64,000 bases of DNA from a bacterium (GCA_021816845.1 JAKAWT010000002.1:186001-250000), one strand, 5' to 3'. Positions 25,942 to 35,883 are shown, numbered from the stretch's first letter. A program made the numbers and translations. Notes: generated by a model from the letters alone, not told the origin.

Positions 25942-26973
25942 GTGAAAAAAAGAAAATTAATTCTACCTATTATAATCATTGTATTGTTACTTATTGTAAT
26001 AACTCATATTACCAGTACAGGTAAACAGGTTTCAAAAGGTAAGGTTGCAAAAAAGATAGTAGTAAAAAAATCTAAAGTTGCGATAGCATCTAATCCTCTG
26101 GGTGTTAATATTTATATTTGTGATTCTAAAAATAATAGGATTATAGAAGTTAACCCACAAAAACAAATTATATGGCAAATGACTGGTATACAGGATCCAG
26201 ATGATGTACAGGTATATAAACCTAATAGGTTAATAGTGAATCAAGAGAATTATAATAGGGTTATTGAAATAAATACACAAACAAAACAAATCATCTGGAG
26301 TTATGGCCATTTAGGTATACCAGGATATCAATCAGGTTATCTTGGTAGGTATTTAGATGACTCTTTTAAGCTACCTAACGGAAATGTACTAATCACAGAT
26401 GCTGGAAATATGAGAGCTATTGCAGTAAACAATATCGGTCAGATAGTTTGGCAATACGGTCACACTGGAGTGGTTAGTACAAACCCTGGATATCTAGCTG
26501 CACCAGATGATGCTATGCCAATACCAGGTCAAAGTATACTGATAACTGATGTTGCTAACCATTCTGTAATAGACGTAAATCCTAATGGCAAAACAATAAA
26601 TTGGAAGGTTAGTATTCCAGAATTTTATCCCTCTGATGTAGTACCCCTTCCTAGTGGTAATCTACTATCTACAGATTGGGTTACCCCTGGTAAAATACAA
26701 GTTGTGACAAAACAAGGACAAGTTATCTGGACATACCAACCTCAAGGTGTAAATACTCTAAATCATCCTTCTTCTGCTCAATTACTTCCTAATGGGAATT
26801 ATCTTATAGTTGATGATCGAAATAATAGAGTTTTTGTCCTAAATCCAAAGACAAAACAAATAGTTTGGCAATATGGCCTCACTGGAATTGCTGGTATTGG
26901 ACCAGGAATGTTAAATGATCCATCAGGAGTAGCTCTGGCTACTCCAATGGAATCTCCTGCCTTTGTAAAATAA
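25942..26973 (+). CDS. Membrane-anchored NHL/six-repeat propeller protein
   Basis: 343 residues from a GTG start at 25942, with an N-terminal signal anchor (LILPIIIIVLLLIVITHI) and a basic linker. Six repeats follow, each with an aspartate-asparagine turn and a W-x-Y strand (KQIIWQMTG, KQIIWSYGH, GQIVWQYGH, KTINWKVS, GQVIWTYQ, KQIVWQYGL), and with NGNxLIxD-type loops (LPNGNVLITDAGN, LPNGNYLIVDDRNN). It resembles secreted NHL or arylsulfotransferase-like proteins but no catalytic His set is evident. It begins about 100 nt from the previous, divergent propeller gene. Confidence 0.75.
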   Translation: MKKRKLILPIIIIVLLLIVITHITSTGKQVSKGKVAKKIVVKKSKVAIASNPLGVNIYICDSKNNRIIEVNPQKQIIWQMTGIQDPDDVQVYKPNRLIVNQENYNRVIEINTQTKQIIWSYGHLGIPGYQSGYLGRYLDDSFKLPNGNVLITDAGNMRAIAVNNIGQIVWQYGHTGVVSTNPGYLAAPDDAMPIPGQSILITDVANHSVIDVNPNGKTINWKVSIPEFYPSDVVPLPSGNLLSTDWVTPGKIQVVTKQGQVIWTYQPQGVNTLNHPSSAQLLPNGNYLIVDDRNNRVFVLNPKTKQIVWQYGLTGIAGIGPGMLNDPSGVALATPMESPAFVK

Positions 26974-27102
26974 CACTTCCTATAAAAAGATCATATTTTT
27001 TCATATATAAATAATGTTAATATAATAGTTAAATTCATATTGTATTTACAAAATTATAAATAAGTTTAATATATTATCATTACTTTGCATACTAATTTTT
27101 TT

Positions 27103-28599
27103 ATGAATACAAAAATAAAAAGTTTTTATTTTGTTTTATTTTTTCTTTCTTTCTTTTTTTCCTTTTTATTTATTTATATGTTTTCTGCAATTAAGGTCTC
27201 TGCTGATGCACCTGATGCTGCTCAAATTGGAGCTTTAAGTAAAGATGCAAAAATAGTGGTACTCCCAACACAACTTTCAAATGGGGCTCCAACTGGATAT
27301 TATATTATAACCAAGACTGGGAGTGTATTATCATATGGAAATGCCACATTCTATGGTGATTTATCTCAAATTCCAAATATACCAAATAACCAAGTAGCAG
27401 ATATGGTTGTTACAGCAAATGATCTAGGATATTATATTTTAACTAAGGATGGTGGTGTATACACATTTGGTAATGCAGTATTTAGAGGTTCAGTGTTTAA
27501 TATATCATCTGCTCCAATAAAAAATGCTGTATCTTTAAAATTGACACCTGATGGACTAGGTTATTATGTATTAACAGAAGATGGTGCGGTATATACTTTT
27601 GGAGACGCTGTTTTTCAAGGATCAATGTATAACATACCACAAGCACCAAATAAAGTTCCTGTATCTTTGAGTATCACGCCTAACAATCAAGGTTACTATA
27701 TTCAAACGGAAGATGGAGGGGTATATACTTTTGGAAATGCTCAATTCATGGGATCTGTGTACAATATTCCCCAAGCACCCGATAAGAGTGCCATGGGTTT
27801 AAAACTAACACCAAATGGGCAAGGTTATTATATAGAAACTACTGATGGTGGTGTGTATACATTTGGGAATGCACAATTCTATGGTTCTATATATAACATC
27901 CCTAAGGCCCCAAGTAGTATAGTTTCTGATTTAGCTATAACACCAAATGGGCAAGGTTATTATGCTCTAACTGCTGATGGTGGTGTATATACATTTGGAA
28001 ATGCTGAGTTTGAAGGATCAGATGCAGGAGATGCAGCTGAAAATTCCCTTACTGTTAAGGGGTATATACAGCTTCCCTATAATACTTCTACAAATACTGG
28101 TGTAGTTGAAGGTGTAGTACAGAATAATTCTAATTCTACAATGAGTAACATATCTTTGACAGTTACTGGAGTTTTCGGTTCTCAAAAGGTTACTCCATTT
28201 TTCACTACTCTAAATCCTGATCAAAAGACTCCATTTATATTTTCATATCAAGGGACATATTCACCAACTTTAACATTTTCTGTTACTGGCACTCAGACAA
28301 ATACATATACCAATCCTTTGAGTATAGGCAATATTCAAGTAACAAATAATAACAATTCAATAACAGTGTCTGGAGTTGTTACAAATAATTCTTCTATGAC
28401 TATAAGTAATCCTAAGGTTTCAGTGATATTTTATGATTCCAATGAAAATTTTGTATCAGTGTTATATCCAAGTAATTTAAGTAGTTCTATGTTACAACCT
28501 GGTGCATCCGCAACATTTAGTGCAACACTTACAGGTAGCTATGTATCTCAGGTGTCTACAAATACGGATAACGCAGTGAAAGCATTAGTGACATATTAA
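27103..28599 (+). CDS. Secreted six-repeat propeller protein with FxLYD-like C-terminal domains
   Basis: 498 residues from the ATG at 27103; the TTG-initiated longer version adds unrelated residues, and a CATACT box lies 9 nt before this ATG. A signal peptide ends near KVSADA. Residues about 65-305 are six repeats of about 42 residues (GYYILTKDGGVYTFGNA, then xFxGSxYN), the same family and number as the proteins at 8449 and 44694. The C-terminal 190 residues form two Ig-like FxLYD-type domains (VEGVVQNNSNSTMSNI; VSGVVTNNSSMTISNP). Likely a surface binding protein. A strong terminator follows. Confidence 0.8.
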   Translation: MNTKIKSFYFVLFFLSFFFSFLFIYMFSAIKVSADAPDAAQIGALSKDAKIVVLPTQLSNGAPTGYYIITKTGSVLSYGNATFYGDLSQIPNIPNNQVADMVVTANDLGYYILTKDGGVYTFGNAVFRGSVFNISSAPIKNAVSLKLTPDGLGYYVLTEDGAVYTFGDAVFQGSMYNIPQAPNKVPVSLSITPNNQGYYIQTEDGGVYTFGNAQFMGSVYNIPQAPDKSAMGLKLTPNGQGYYIETTDGGVYTFGNAQFYGSIYNIPKAPSSIVSDLAITPNGQGYYALTADGGVYTFGNAEFEGSDAGDAAENSLTVKGYIQLPYNTSTNTGVVEGVVQNNSNSTMSNISLTVTGVFGSQKVTPFFTTLNPDQKTPFIFSYQGTYSPTLTFSVTGTQTNTYTNPLSIGNIQVTNNNNSITVSGVVTNNSSMTISNPKVSVIFYDSNENFVSVLYPSNLSSSMLQPGASATFSATLTGSYVSQVSTNTDNAVKALVTY

Positions 28600-28619
28600 C
28601 TAGGTTATTAATAAAATAG

Positions 28620-28653
28620 AGTAACTCCATTGATGGAGTTACTTTTGTTATTT
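28620..28653 (+). terminator. Rho-independent terminator of the propeller gene
   Basis: A perfect 10-bp stem (AGTAACTCCA, loop TTGA, TGGAGTTACT) is followed directly by TTTGTTATTTT. It begins 21 bases after the stop codon and is the clearest terminator in the window. Confidence 0.9.
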
Positions 28654-28671
28654 TAGACTGTAAATTTTAAT

Positions 28672-29043
28672 TTATATTTCTACGTAAATATCATTTCCTT
28701 TTTTTTCAATCTTGTACACACCTAGTTTTTTCATAAATCTTTGAGCTATATCTGTCATAACCTTTGGACTTTTTATGTTCAACCCTGGAACTGTCTGTGG
28801 TCCTTGAAGTACATCTCCATCCTTAAGATTAAATACTGATTTATGATGAGGACAAGTAATTCTGGAATCTTCTACAATCCCTCCTTCAAGAGACAAATTA
28901 AGATGTGTGCATTTTAGCCCTGTAGCAAAGAATTTATTATCACAATTTGTAATTAAAATATCATGTCCTTCAATATTAAAACTCTTAGAAGAGTTTAATG
29001 ATATATCTTCTATTGTACAAACCTTCTTTAATTTATTATCCAT
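28672..29043 (-). CDS. Rieske-type [2Fe-2S] ferredoxin domain protein
   Basis: 123 residues with both halves of the Rieske cluster motif: C45-T-H47 and C64-P-H-H67, spaced as in bacterial Rieske ferredoxins, then the conserved SVFNLKDGDVLQGP. It is a small soluble electron carrier. No partner oxygenase or reductase is encoded next to it. It is convergent with the propeller gene. Confidence 0.9.
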   Translation of the reverse strand: MDNKLKKVCTIEDISLNSSKSFNIEGHDILITNCDNKFFATGLKCTHLNLSLEGGIVEDSRITCPHHKSVFNLKDGDVLQGPQTVPGLNIKSPKVMTDIAQRFMKKLGVYKIEKKGNDIYVEI

Positions 29044-29129
29044 AATAATATTTTACATATAAATTAAAAATAATAAAAGAGTTTTCTTTAATTCATTTTA
29101 ATCTACAGATTACTCCTCTACCAAACATC

Positions 29130-29160
29130 CAACCTTTTGAAACATTTTGAAGAAAGGTTG
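29130..29160. promoter_or_regulatory. Inverted repeat upstream of the efflux operon
   Basis: CAACCTTT (29130-29137) and its perfect complement AAAGGTTG (29153-29160) flank a 15-nt loop. It lies in the divergent region between the Rieske gene and the 127-aa gene, next to a TATTAT/TATAAA stretch that could be a -10 box. It could be an operator or an RNA hairpin; no T-run follows. Confidence 0.4.
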
Positions 29161-29206
29161 TGTATTATAAAGTATGTAATCAATTTATATTAGAATTTAT
29201 GCATAT

Positions 29207-29590
29207 ATGAAAAATCAAAAAATAAGAAACATTGTTATTTTAGTTGTTGTAGCAATTGCATTTGGTGCTATAGGGTATTTCATACCACACAAAGTTACAC
29301 ATCATAAAGGAAAGAAAGGTGTAGCTGGTGGTGCTATAAGCGCTACTAAAAATAAAGCATCTTCCAAAGTAAAGCATATAGCTTTAACATACATACAAGG
29401 AAGTATAAGTAGTATATCTACCACTGCTCTTACAGTTAATGGCACAAATATAAAAGTTACAAAAGGTACAAAAATATATAATGCTGGTAATTTAGAAAAT
29501 GTCAGCTCTCTTTCAAGTGGTAATACGGTAAGCGTAGTAGGAACACACACACAAAGTGGAATCGTGGCTAGATTCATAATTGTAACGTAA
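29207..29590 (+). CDS. Membrane-anchored DUF5666-like small protein
   Basis: 127 residues. An N-terminal signal anchor (IVILVVVAIAFGAIGYFI) and a basic Gly/Lys linker lead to a compact OB-like C-terminal domain (IQGSISSISTTALTVNGT, VTKGTKIYNAG, NTVSVVGTH). The pattern is that of DUF5666 proteins. It directly precedes the membrane fusion protein by 8 nt and is the first gene of the efflux operon, so a role in that exporter's outer part is likely. Confidence 0.7.
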   Translation: MKNQKIRNIVILVVVAIAFGAIGYFIPHKVTHHKGKKGVAGGAISATKNKASSKVKHIALTYIQGSISSISTTALTVNGTNIKVTKGTKIYNAGNLENVSSLSSGNTVSVVGTHTQSGIVARFIIVT

Positions 29591-29598
29591 AAAAAATA

Positions 29599-30939
29599 AT
29601 GAAAAATTTTATAAAGCATCTGGGTGCAAAGCATAGTCTTATTGCAAAAATAGTACTTGTGGTCCTTGTTTTAGGGCTCATATATCTAGGCTATTCATCA
29701 ATTGTAAAAACAAAACAAAAAATTGTGAAACCATATACTGTAAAGAGTGGAAGTATAACTCAAAATGTTTCTGCAGTTGGTAATGTTGTATTTGGTAATA
29801 TGGCAGAGCTTAATTTTCCAATTTCAGGGAAACTTTCCCAAGTATATGTTAAAGATGGGCAAAGTGTACAATCTGGAGAAAAACTTGCATCTTTAACTAC
29901 TACAACGTTAGAGGAGAATGTACAGACAGCACAAAATAACTATGATATAGCACAGCAAAAAATAAATGCTTTATATGGGCAAGCATCCTCAGATGTACAA
30001 ACCGCACAAAATGCTCTTAGCCAGGCACAAGCTACACTAAATTCAGATCAAACTAATCTTAACTCTACACCTACCACATCTTCAAATTATCAGACCCTTC
30101 AGGCAAAAGTACAGACTGATAATACTACAGTTAGTGTAGATCAACAGAACCTCCAAAATGCTCAACAAGAACCCCTATATTATAACCTTGCACCTTTAGT
30201 AGATTCAAAAAATAATGCATATATAAATTTGGAACAGGCACAAAGTGCATTAGCAGAAGCTACTCTAACTTCTCCAATTTCAGGAACTGTTATATTCCTT
30301 TCATCTATTGCTCCTAATGAACAAGTGGGTGCTACAGCTCAAGGTGGATCAAAAGGTATAGCTTCTGCAGAGAGTGGAGTTTCAAATGTTGCAGGTAATT
30401 CATTCGTTACAATAGCAAATACTAAATCTGCACAGATATTTGCATATGTGGATGAAAGTTCTATTGCAAAAGTTAATACAGGACAAAATGTAGATATAAC
30501 TTTAACTGCTTATCCTAATCGAACATTTAAAGGTAATGTCATATCTATAGAACCATCATCTACTATAATACAGAATGTAGTAAATTATGGAGTAACTATA
30601 AGTATTAACAATGCTCCATCAAGCATTAAGCTAGGAATGAGTGCTAATGTTAATATAGTAACTGCACAAGCCTCGAATACATTATTAATACCAAATTCTG
30701 CGTTAGTATACACAACATCAGGTAAACCATTAGTCATATTAGATTCTAATGGTAAATATATCAAAAAACCAATTCAAACTGGGATTAGTAATATATACTT
30801 TACTCAGGTTACAAGTGGACTTCAACGTGGAGACAAGATAGTGGTTAATGGAAACAGTTCGTTTAAAATCAAATCTACTGGCACAAAAGGTGCTCTGGGT
30901 GGGAAAGGGAAAGGAATTGGTAAACAGTTTGGACTATGA
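29599..30939 (+). CDS. MacA-like membrane fusion (periplasmic adaptor) protein
   Basis: 446 residues: a transmembrane anchor (IAKIVLVVLVLGLIYLGY, about 15-32), the first lipoyl half (VSAVGNVVFGNMAELNFPISGKLSQVYVKDGQSVQSGEKLASL), a long helical hairpin of Gln/Ala-rich coiled coil (about 105-215), the second lipoyl half (EATLTSPISGTVIFL), a beta-barrel and a C-terminal domain. Part of an ABC-type exporter. Its last codon overlaps the ATPase start by four bases. Confidence 0.88.
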   Translation: MKNFIKHLGAKHSLIAKIVLVVLVLGLIYLGYSSIVKTKQKIVKPYTVKSGSITQNVSAVGNVVFGNMAELNFPISGKLSQVYVKDGQSVQSGEKLASLTTTTLEENVQTAQNNYDIAQQKINALYGQASSDVQTAQNALSQAQATLNSDQTNLNSTPTTSSNYQTLQAKVQTDNTTVSVDQQNLQNAQQEPLYYNLAPLVDSKNNAYINLEQAQSALAEATLTSPISGTVIFLSSIAPNEQVGATAQGGSKGIASAESGVSNVAGNSFVTIANTKSAQIFAYVDESSIAKVNTGQNVDITLTAYPNRTFKGNVISIEPSSTIIQNVVNYGVTISINNAPSSIKLGMSANVNIVTAQASNTLLIPNSALVYTTSGKPLVILDSNGKYIKKPIQTGISNIYFTQVTSGLQRGDKIVVNGNSSFKIKSTGTKGALGGKGKGIGKQFGL

Positions 30940-31625
30940 TCACTTTAAAAGGTATATATAAAATATATGGTGATACTGGAAACGAGGTTACTGCTCTTGA
31001 TAACATCAATCTTACAATAGAAAAAGGAGAATATATTAGTATTATGGGGGCAAGTGGCTCAGGCAAATCATCCCTAATGCATATAATGGGACTTTTAGAT
31101 AAACCAACCAGAGGTGAATATATCTTAGATGGAGTAAATACAAAGGATATAAAAGAGAAAGAATTATCCACTGTGAGGAACAAGTATATAGGATTTGTAT
31201 TTCAAGCATTTAATCTTCTTCCTCGTACTACAGTGATGGAAAACGTAATCCTTCCATTAATATATAGAGGAGAAAACAGAGATAGTGCGGAAAAAAAGGC
31301 TATGAAGATTCTCCAAAATTTGGGTATTGGTGAACGTGCTTATTTTAAAACAAATCAAATATCAGGAGGACAACAACAAAGGGTTGCTATAGCAAGGGCT
31401 TTAACACAAGAGCCAACTTTAATATTAGCAGATGAACCCACTGGGAATGTAGATTCAAAAACCACATTAGAGATTATAAAAATCCTCCAAGATTTAAATG
31501 ATGAAGGACACTCAATTGTTATAGTTACTCATGAGGAGGATATAGGAGATAGAGCAAAAAGAAAGATTAAATTAAAAGATGGTTTTTTGATTGAAGATAA
31601 AATTATAAAACAAAAAAGGATCTAG
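30936..31625 (+). CDS. MacB/LolD-type ABC transporter ATPase
   Basis: 229 residues with Walker A GASGSGKSS (near 37-45), Q-loop VFQAFNLLPRTTVMENV, signature ISGGQQQRVAIARAL, Walker B LILADEPTGNVD and the switch His in VTHEED. This is the MacB/LolD subfamily that powers extrusion or lipoprotein-like release. The start ATG overlaps the adaptor stop (ATGA), showing tight translational coupling. Confidence 0.95.
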   Translation: MITLKGIYKIYGDTGNEVTALDNINLTIEKGEYISIMGASGSGKSSLMHIMGLLDKPTRGEYILDGVNTKDIKEKELSTVRNKYIGFVFQAFNLLPRTTVMENVILPLIYRGENRDSAEKKAMKILQNLGIGERAYFKTNQISGGQQQRVAIARALTQEPTLILADEPTGNVDSKTTLEIIKILQDLNDEGHSIVIVTHEEDIGDRAKRKIKLKDGFLIEDKIIKQKRI

Positions 31626-31649
31626 ATAATCATATCTAGATACAAAAAT

Positions 31650-32879
31650 ATGAATTTTAAAGATTTTTTATTTACAGCAATACATTCTCTAACTATTAAT
31701 ATAGGTAGAACTGTCTTATCTGCTCTAGGTATTATCATAGGTATAGCATCTGTTATCGCGCTTATTTCTGTAGGTCAAGGTGCTCAATCAAAGATTACCC
31801 AGAACATTCAAAACCTTGGATCTAATCTTATTATAGTAACCTCTGGTAATGCAAAAGTGGGGAATGTTAAACAAGGGATAGGCACTGCTGGAACACTAAA
31901 TCAAAATGATTTGACTGCTCTAGAGAGTAGAAGTAATACACCAGATGTTGTAGCTGTATCTCCAGTTATAAGTAAGCAAGGTCAACTTATATATAAAAGT
32001 CAAAATGCAGTTACTTTAATTGAAGGAGTAACACCTGCAGCTCAAGTTGTAAATGATATTACAATGTCTAAAGGATCTTTTATTACTGAGCCAGATATTA
32101 AAGATAATCTACCAGTTATTGTTTTAGGTCCTACAGTTGCTAGCGAACTTTTTCCAAACTCTAATCCACTTGGTAAAATTGTTACTATCGGGAATACATC
32201 TTTTACAGTAATTGGAGTCACACAAGCTAAAGGGTCATCAGGAGGAGGTTCATTTAATCAAGATAATCAAGTAGCTGTTCCAATCACTACGGCACAAGCT
32301 GAACTATTTGGGAATATTGGATATAGTACTATAATAGTACAAGCACAAAGTGCCCAAGCTATGAACAATGCAACAGCAGAAGTGGAAAATACCTTGATGA
32401 GAGTACAAGGAATTACCAATATAAATCAGGCAAACTTCAATATCACTAATCAAACCCAAATTCTTACAACGTTGAACAGTATAACTGGCACATTTACATT
32501 ACTTTTGGGTGGTATAGCAGGTATATCACTTATTGTTGGTGGAATAGGTATTATGAATATTATGCTTGTATCTGTAACAGAGAGAACAAGAGAAATAGGA
32601 TTGAGAAAAGCAATTGGTGCAAAAAATAGCGATATATTGTATCAATTTTTAATAGAAGCTATACTAATAACAGTTATAGGTGGATTTATAGGATTAACAA
32701 TAGGGATATTTATGGACTATCTGATTGCCACATATATTATAAAAGTTCCATTCATCATATCTTCAATAGCAATAATACTATCTATAACAGTGTCAATCAC
32801 AATAGGACTTGCTTTTGGTATTTTTCCTGCATACAAAGCATCAAGATTGTCTCCTATAGAGGCACTAAGATATGAGTAA
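31650..32879 (+). CDS. MacB-type ABC transporter permease
   Basis: 409 residues with the MacB permease layout: a first transmembrane helix (TVLSALGIIIGIASVIALISVGQ), a large external domain (about 45-270), then three C-terminal helices (LLLGGIAGISLIVGGIGIMNIMLVSV..., and two more), with the coupling ERTREIGLRKAIGA loop and the ending RLSPIEALRYE. Together with the two genes before it, it forms an ATP-driven exporter (peptides, toxins or lipophilic compounds). No outer-membrane channel gene accompanies it, as expected for a monoderm cell. Confidence 0.93.
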   Translation: MNFKDFLFTAIHSLTINIGRTVLSALGIIIGIASVIALISVGQGAQSKITQNIQNLGSNLIIVTSGNAKVGNVKQGIGTAGTLNQNDLTALESRSNTPDVVAVSPVISKQGQLIYKSQNAVTLIEGVTPAAQVVNDITMSKGSFITEPDIKDNLPVIVLGPTVASELFPNSNPLGKIVTIGNTSFTVIGVTQAKGSSGGGSFNQDNQVAVPITTAQAELFGNIGYSTIIVQAQSAQAMNNATAEVENTLMRVQGITNINQANFNITNQTQILTTLNSITGTFTLLLGGIAGISLIVGGIGIMNIMLVSVTERTREIGLRKAIGAKNSDILYQFLIEAILITVIGGFIGLTIGIFMDYLIATYIIKVPFIISSIAIILSITVSITIGLAFGIFPAYKASRLSPIEALRYE

Positions 32880-32907
32880 ACTTGAGATTATATATTAAAT
32901 ATGAGTT

Positions 32908-33105
32908 TTAGTAATTATAATCCCAACAATAATAAGTAGTAGTAATAGGAATATAAAAGCTGATATACCGACTTGCCTCTTTTATGGGTCTATTACTATC
33001 TATAAAATGCCTTTTATATTCCTCATATGTAATAAAACCTGACATAGACCCTCCAAGTAAACCAAAGATAAGTCCTATCAAAAAATACATTTTCACTATT
33101 ACCAT
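32908..33105 (-). CDS. Small membrane protein, 65 aa
   Basis: One glycine-rich transmembrane helix near the N-terminus (MYFLIGLIFGLLGGSMSGFI) and a second hydrophobic patch near residues 47-58. It is not recognised. It is convergent with the exporter permease gene. Confidence 0.45.
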   Translation of the reverse strand: MVIVKMYFLIGLIFGLLGGSMSGFITYEEYKRHFIDSNRPIKEASRYISFYIPITTTYYCWDYNY

Positions 33106-33129
33106 AATATTTAGTTGGAGTCAATTTTT

Positions 33130-33402
33130 TTAATTCTGATAATGAAAGTCTAATGTTTCTAGATTTAAACTAACAACATCTTCTGGATAATCGTGAACTA
33201 TAGTTCTATCTAGTAACAATCTAAATAAGGCTTCATTTACGGCTATGTGTGAAAATTGACCAGTTTTAGAAAGTTCTCTACAATACTCTCCAATACCTAA
33301 TATTGGTTGTTTTCTAAGATCATCCACTATTCTCCTCCTCAGAATATCTACTTGATTTTTAAATTCTCCTACATTGTGATTATACTTTTCTGGTGCTTCC
33401 AT
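33130..33402 (-). CDS. Hypothetical protein, 90 aa
   Basis: A small soluble helical protein (VDILRRRIVDDLRKQ, CRELSKTGQF, ALFRLLLDRTIV) with no membrane segment or known motif. The arrangement of short helices could be a DNA-binding fold but I cannot show this. Confidence 0.5.
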   Translation of the reverse strand: MEAPEKYNHNVGEFKNQVDILRRRIVDDLRKQPILGIGEYCRELSKTGQFSHIAVNEALFRLLLDRTIVHDYPEDVVSLNLETLDFHYQN

Positions 33403-33519
33403 CCGTGTTTTATTGTTGTCTTATAATATTATATAACCATACTAAAAACAATGCCTATTATATAATGTATGCTATACTCTATTTAGATACTTTGCTATTA
33501 ATCTCCAAAAGATTTAGAT

Positions 33520-34575
33520 GTGAATATTTCCAATAATAATTATATGACCAAATTGAATAAACATATTAAAATTGTACGTTCCAGTTTAAGCAGGCTAAGT
33601 TCCATGAGTGAAAAATCATGTGAGTCTATATATAACGTTCTAGTGAAGAGCTATTCTCATGTTGATATTAGTATTGTGAATAATTTAGAGGATCTAAAAG
33701 ATTTGATAAACTCTAGACCAGATTTAGTTTTTTTGGGTATGAAATTTATACCTACAAATACTGGATTATTATCATCAAAAATATGGATAAGTAAATATTT
33801 AGATGATAATAACGTTATATATACAGGATCAGGTAAATCAGCACATGAACTTGAATATAATAAACATCTTGCAAAACAGAGGATGATAAATTTCGGTATC
33901 CAGACTTCCCCATTTTATATTATAAAACACAATGATACTCAAGAAAAATATAATAACATGCTAAGATTTCCTGTATTTATAAAACCAACAAATCGTAGTG
34001 GAGGTATGGGAATTGATAGTGATTCAGTAGCATATAACTTTGAAGATCTATATTTCAAAGTTAATTTAATTTCTACTAAATTAAGATCAGATTCAATAGT
34101 AGAAGAGTATTTACCAGGTAGAGAATTTAGTGTTGCTATATTGAAAAACCATCACTCAAATAGATTTAGTGTAATGCCTATAGAACTAATTGCAATGCCC
34201 GATAAAAATGGTATAAGTATGCTTAGTAAAAAAGTAAAATCATCAAATAGTGAGTGTGTTAAAGAAGTTACTGATAATATTATAAGATCTAATATTATGG
34301 AACTTTCAATGAGAGCTTTTAATGCACTTGGTGCTCGTGATTATGGACGTATAGATATTAGAATGAATGAGAATGGTATCCCACAATTTCTTGAAGCTAA
34401 TCTCATACCAAGCCTTATTGATAAATATGGTTCATTCCCTAAAGCTTGTATGTTAAATATAAGCTTGGGCTATGAACAGATGATATTAAATATTGTAAAA
34501 TTAGCATTAAATCGTATAACTATAAAAGAGAAAATTTCTACAGAATCTTATGATTTGATATTAAAAAATTCTTAA
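33520..34575 (+). CDS. D-Ala-D-Ala ligase-like ATP-grasp protein
   Basis: 351 residues with the ATP-grasp order of Ddl/carboxylate-amine ligases: VFIKPTNRSGGMGIDSD (ATP-binding Lys and glycine-rich loop, near 150), IVEEYLPGREFSVAIL (about 195-210), and DYGRIDIRMNENGIPQFLEANLIPSL with the metal-binding Glu/Asn pair near 293. The N-terminal part carries the substrate-loop-like VFLGMKFIPTNTG. It could make D-Ala-D-Ala or another dipeptide bond; true Ddl would be essential for peptidoglycan. The GTG at 33520 is the longest start; an ATG at 33544 is possible. Confidence 0.75.
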   Translation: MNISNNNYMTKLNKHIKIVRSSLSRLSSMSEKSCESIYNVLVKSYSHVDISIVNNLEDLKDLINSRPDLVFLGMKFIPTNTGLLSSKIWISKYLDDNNVIYTGSGKSAHELEYNKHLAKQRMINFGIQTSPFYIIKHNDTQEKYNNMLRFPVFIKPTNRSGGMGIDSDSVAYNFEDLYFKVNLISTKLRSDSIVEEYLPGREFSVAILKNHHSNRFSVMPIELIAMPDKNGISMLSKKVKSSNSECVKEVTDNIIRSNIMELSMRAFNALGARDYGRIDIRMNENGIPQFLEANLIPSLIDKYGSFPKACMLNISLGYEQMILNIVKLALNRITIKEKISTESYDLILKNS

Positions 34576-34611
34576 TATACAATCTTTAAGAATACATATA
34601 ATATTTAAAAA

Positions 34612-35883
34612 ATGATTAATAATAATGAAACTCTTCCTCCTAACAATCTTATTAAAAAACGGTGGAGGGATATGGGTGCGGCATTTAAAGTACGTAACTA
34701 TCGTTGGTATTGGACAACACAATTTCTATCAGGAATAGGAACTTGGGCACAAGCTATAGCTCAATCTTGGTTAATCCTTGATCTTACACACTCAGCAATA
34801 GCATTAGGTACAATTACAATGTTGCAATTTCTACCCATGCTGCTTTTTTCTTTGTTTGGCGGTGTTATTGCTGATAGATTTGAACGTAGACGACTTCTTG
34901 TATTTACACAGATTATATTAGCATTACAAGCAATCATACTAGCTATACTTGTCCTTACTCACGCTATAACTATATTTGAAGTAGGATTTTTAGCGTTACT
35001 TTTAGGTACAATAAATGCTTTAAATGGACCAGCTCAACAAGCTTTTGTTCCTGAACTTGTAGGTAAGGATCTTGTTCCTAATGCAGTAGCCTTAAATAGT
35101 GTTCAATTTAATACTTCAAGAATGATAGGAGGAGCGATAGGTGGTATAGCTGTAGCTTTATGGGGCATACCAGGAGCTTTATTCTTTAATGCTGCGAGTT
35201 TTATCCCTACAATTGTTGTACTCATTATAATTAGACCTGCCTATACTGCTATAAAAACATATTTGGAAAAGACATCTGCTATAACTGAACTTATGGAAGG
35301 TTTGAAGTATGCATTATCAAATCTATCTATTCGTAGAATAGTTTTACTTTTTGGTATTATTGGTCTTTTAGGTTTTAATTGGCAAGTAGCTGTTCCTCTA
35401 ATAGCTAAATTTTCACTGCATCAAAATGTTACAGCATTTGGAGATTTAATGGCAGCACTTGGAGCTGGCTCTCTAATTGGTGCAATTATACAAGCTAGAA
35501 ATAGTAATGCTAGTGAAAAACGTATAATATTGGGTGGAATTGCTTTAGGTATTTCCCTACTGCTACTTGGTCTATCACATTCATATTTATTAAGTCTTAT
35601 ACTTTTAGCTATTGCTGGGTTCTCAGGTATTATAGCATCTGTTACAACCAATACTAGATTACAATTAATCACACCTGATAAATTTAGAGGTAGGATTATG
35701 GGTATCTATGTATTATTAATGGGGGGCACAACACCAATTGGAGCATTCTTATTTGGAGAGATTGCAGGTAATTTTAATACTGGTGTAGCATTGATAATTT
35801 TTGGTAGCATCACTGTATTGGGGATAGTAACAATCGCTCTAACCAACAGACATTTTGCAACACCTGGTTTATTTACTAACTAG
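34612..35883 (+). CDS. MFS transporter (EntS/MFS_3-like)
   Basis: 423 residues with about 12 transmembrane helices and the MFS signature loop GGVIADRFERRRLL between helices 2 and 3 (near 83-96). The N-terminal NYRWYWTTQFLSGIGTWAQAIAQSWLILDLTHS and the GPAQQAFVPELV segment are characteristic of the EntS/MFS_3 drug or siderophore exporter group. A TATAAT at 34597-34602 lies 9 nt from the ATG, so it likely has its own promoter separate from the ligase gene. Confidence 0.9.
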   Translation: MINNNETLPPNNLIKKRWRDMGAAFKVRNYRWYWTTQFLSGIGTWAQAIAQSWLILDLTHSAIALGTITMLQFLPMLLFSLFGGVIADRFERRRLLVFTQIILALQAIILAILVLTHAITIFEVGFLALLLGTINALNGPAQQAFVPELVGKDLVPNAVALNSVQFNTSRMIGGAIGGIAVALWGIPGALFFNAASFIPTIVVLIIIRPAYTAIKTYLEKTSAITELMEGLKYALSNLSIRRIVLLFGIIGLLGFNWQVAVPLIAKFSLHQNVTAFGDLMAALGAGSLIGAIIQARNSNASEKRIILGGIALGISLLLLGLSHSYLLSLILLAIAGFSGIIASVTTNTRLQLITPDKFRGRIMGIYVLLMGGTTPIGAFLFGEIAGNFNTGVALIIFGSITVLGIVTIALTNRHFATPGLFTN

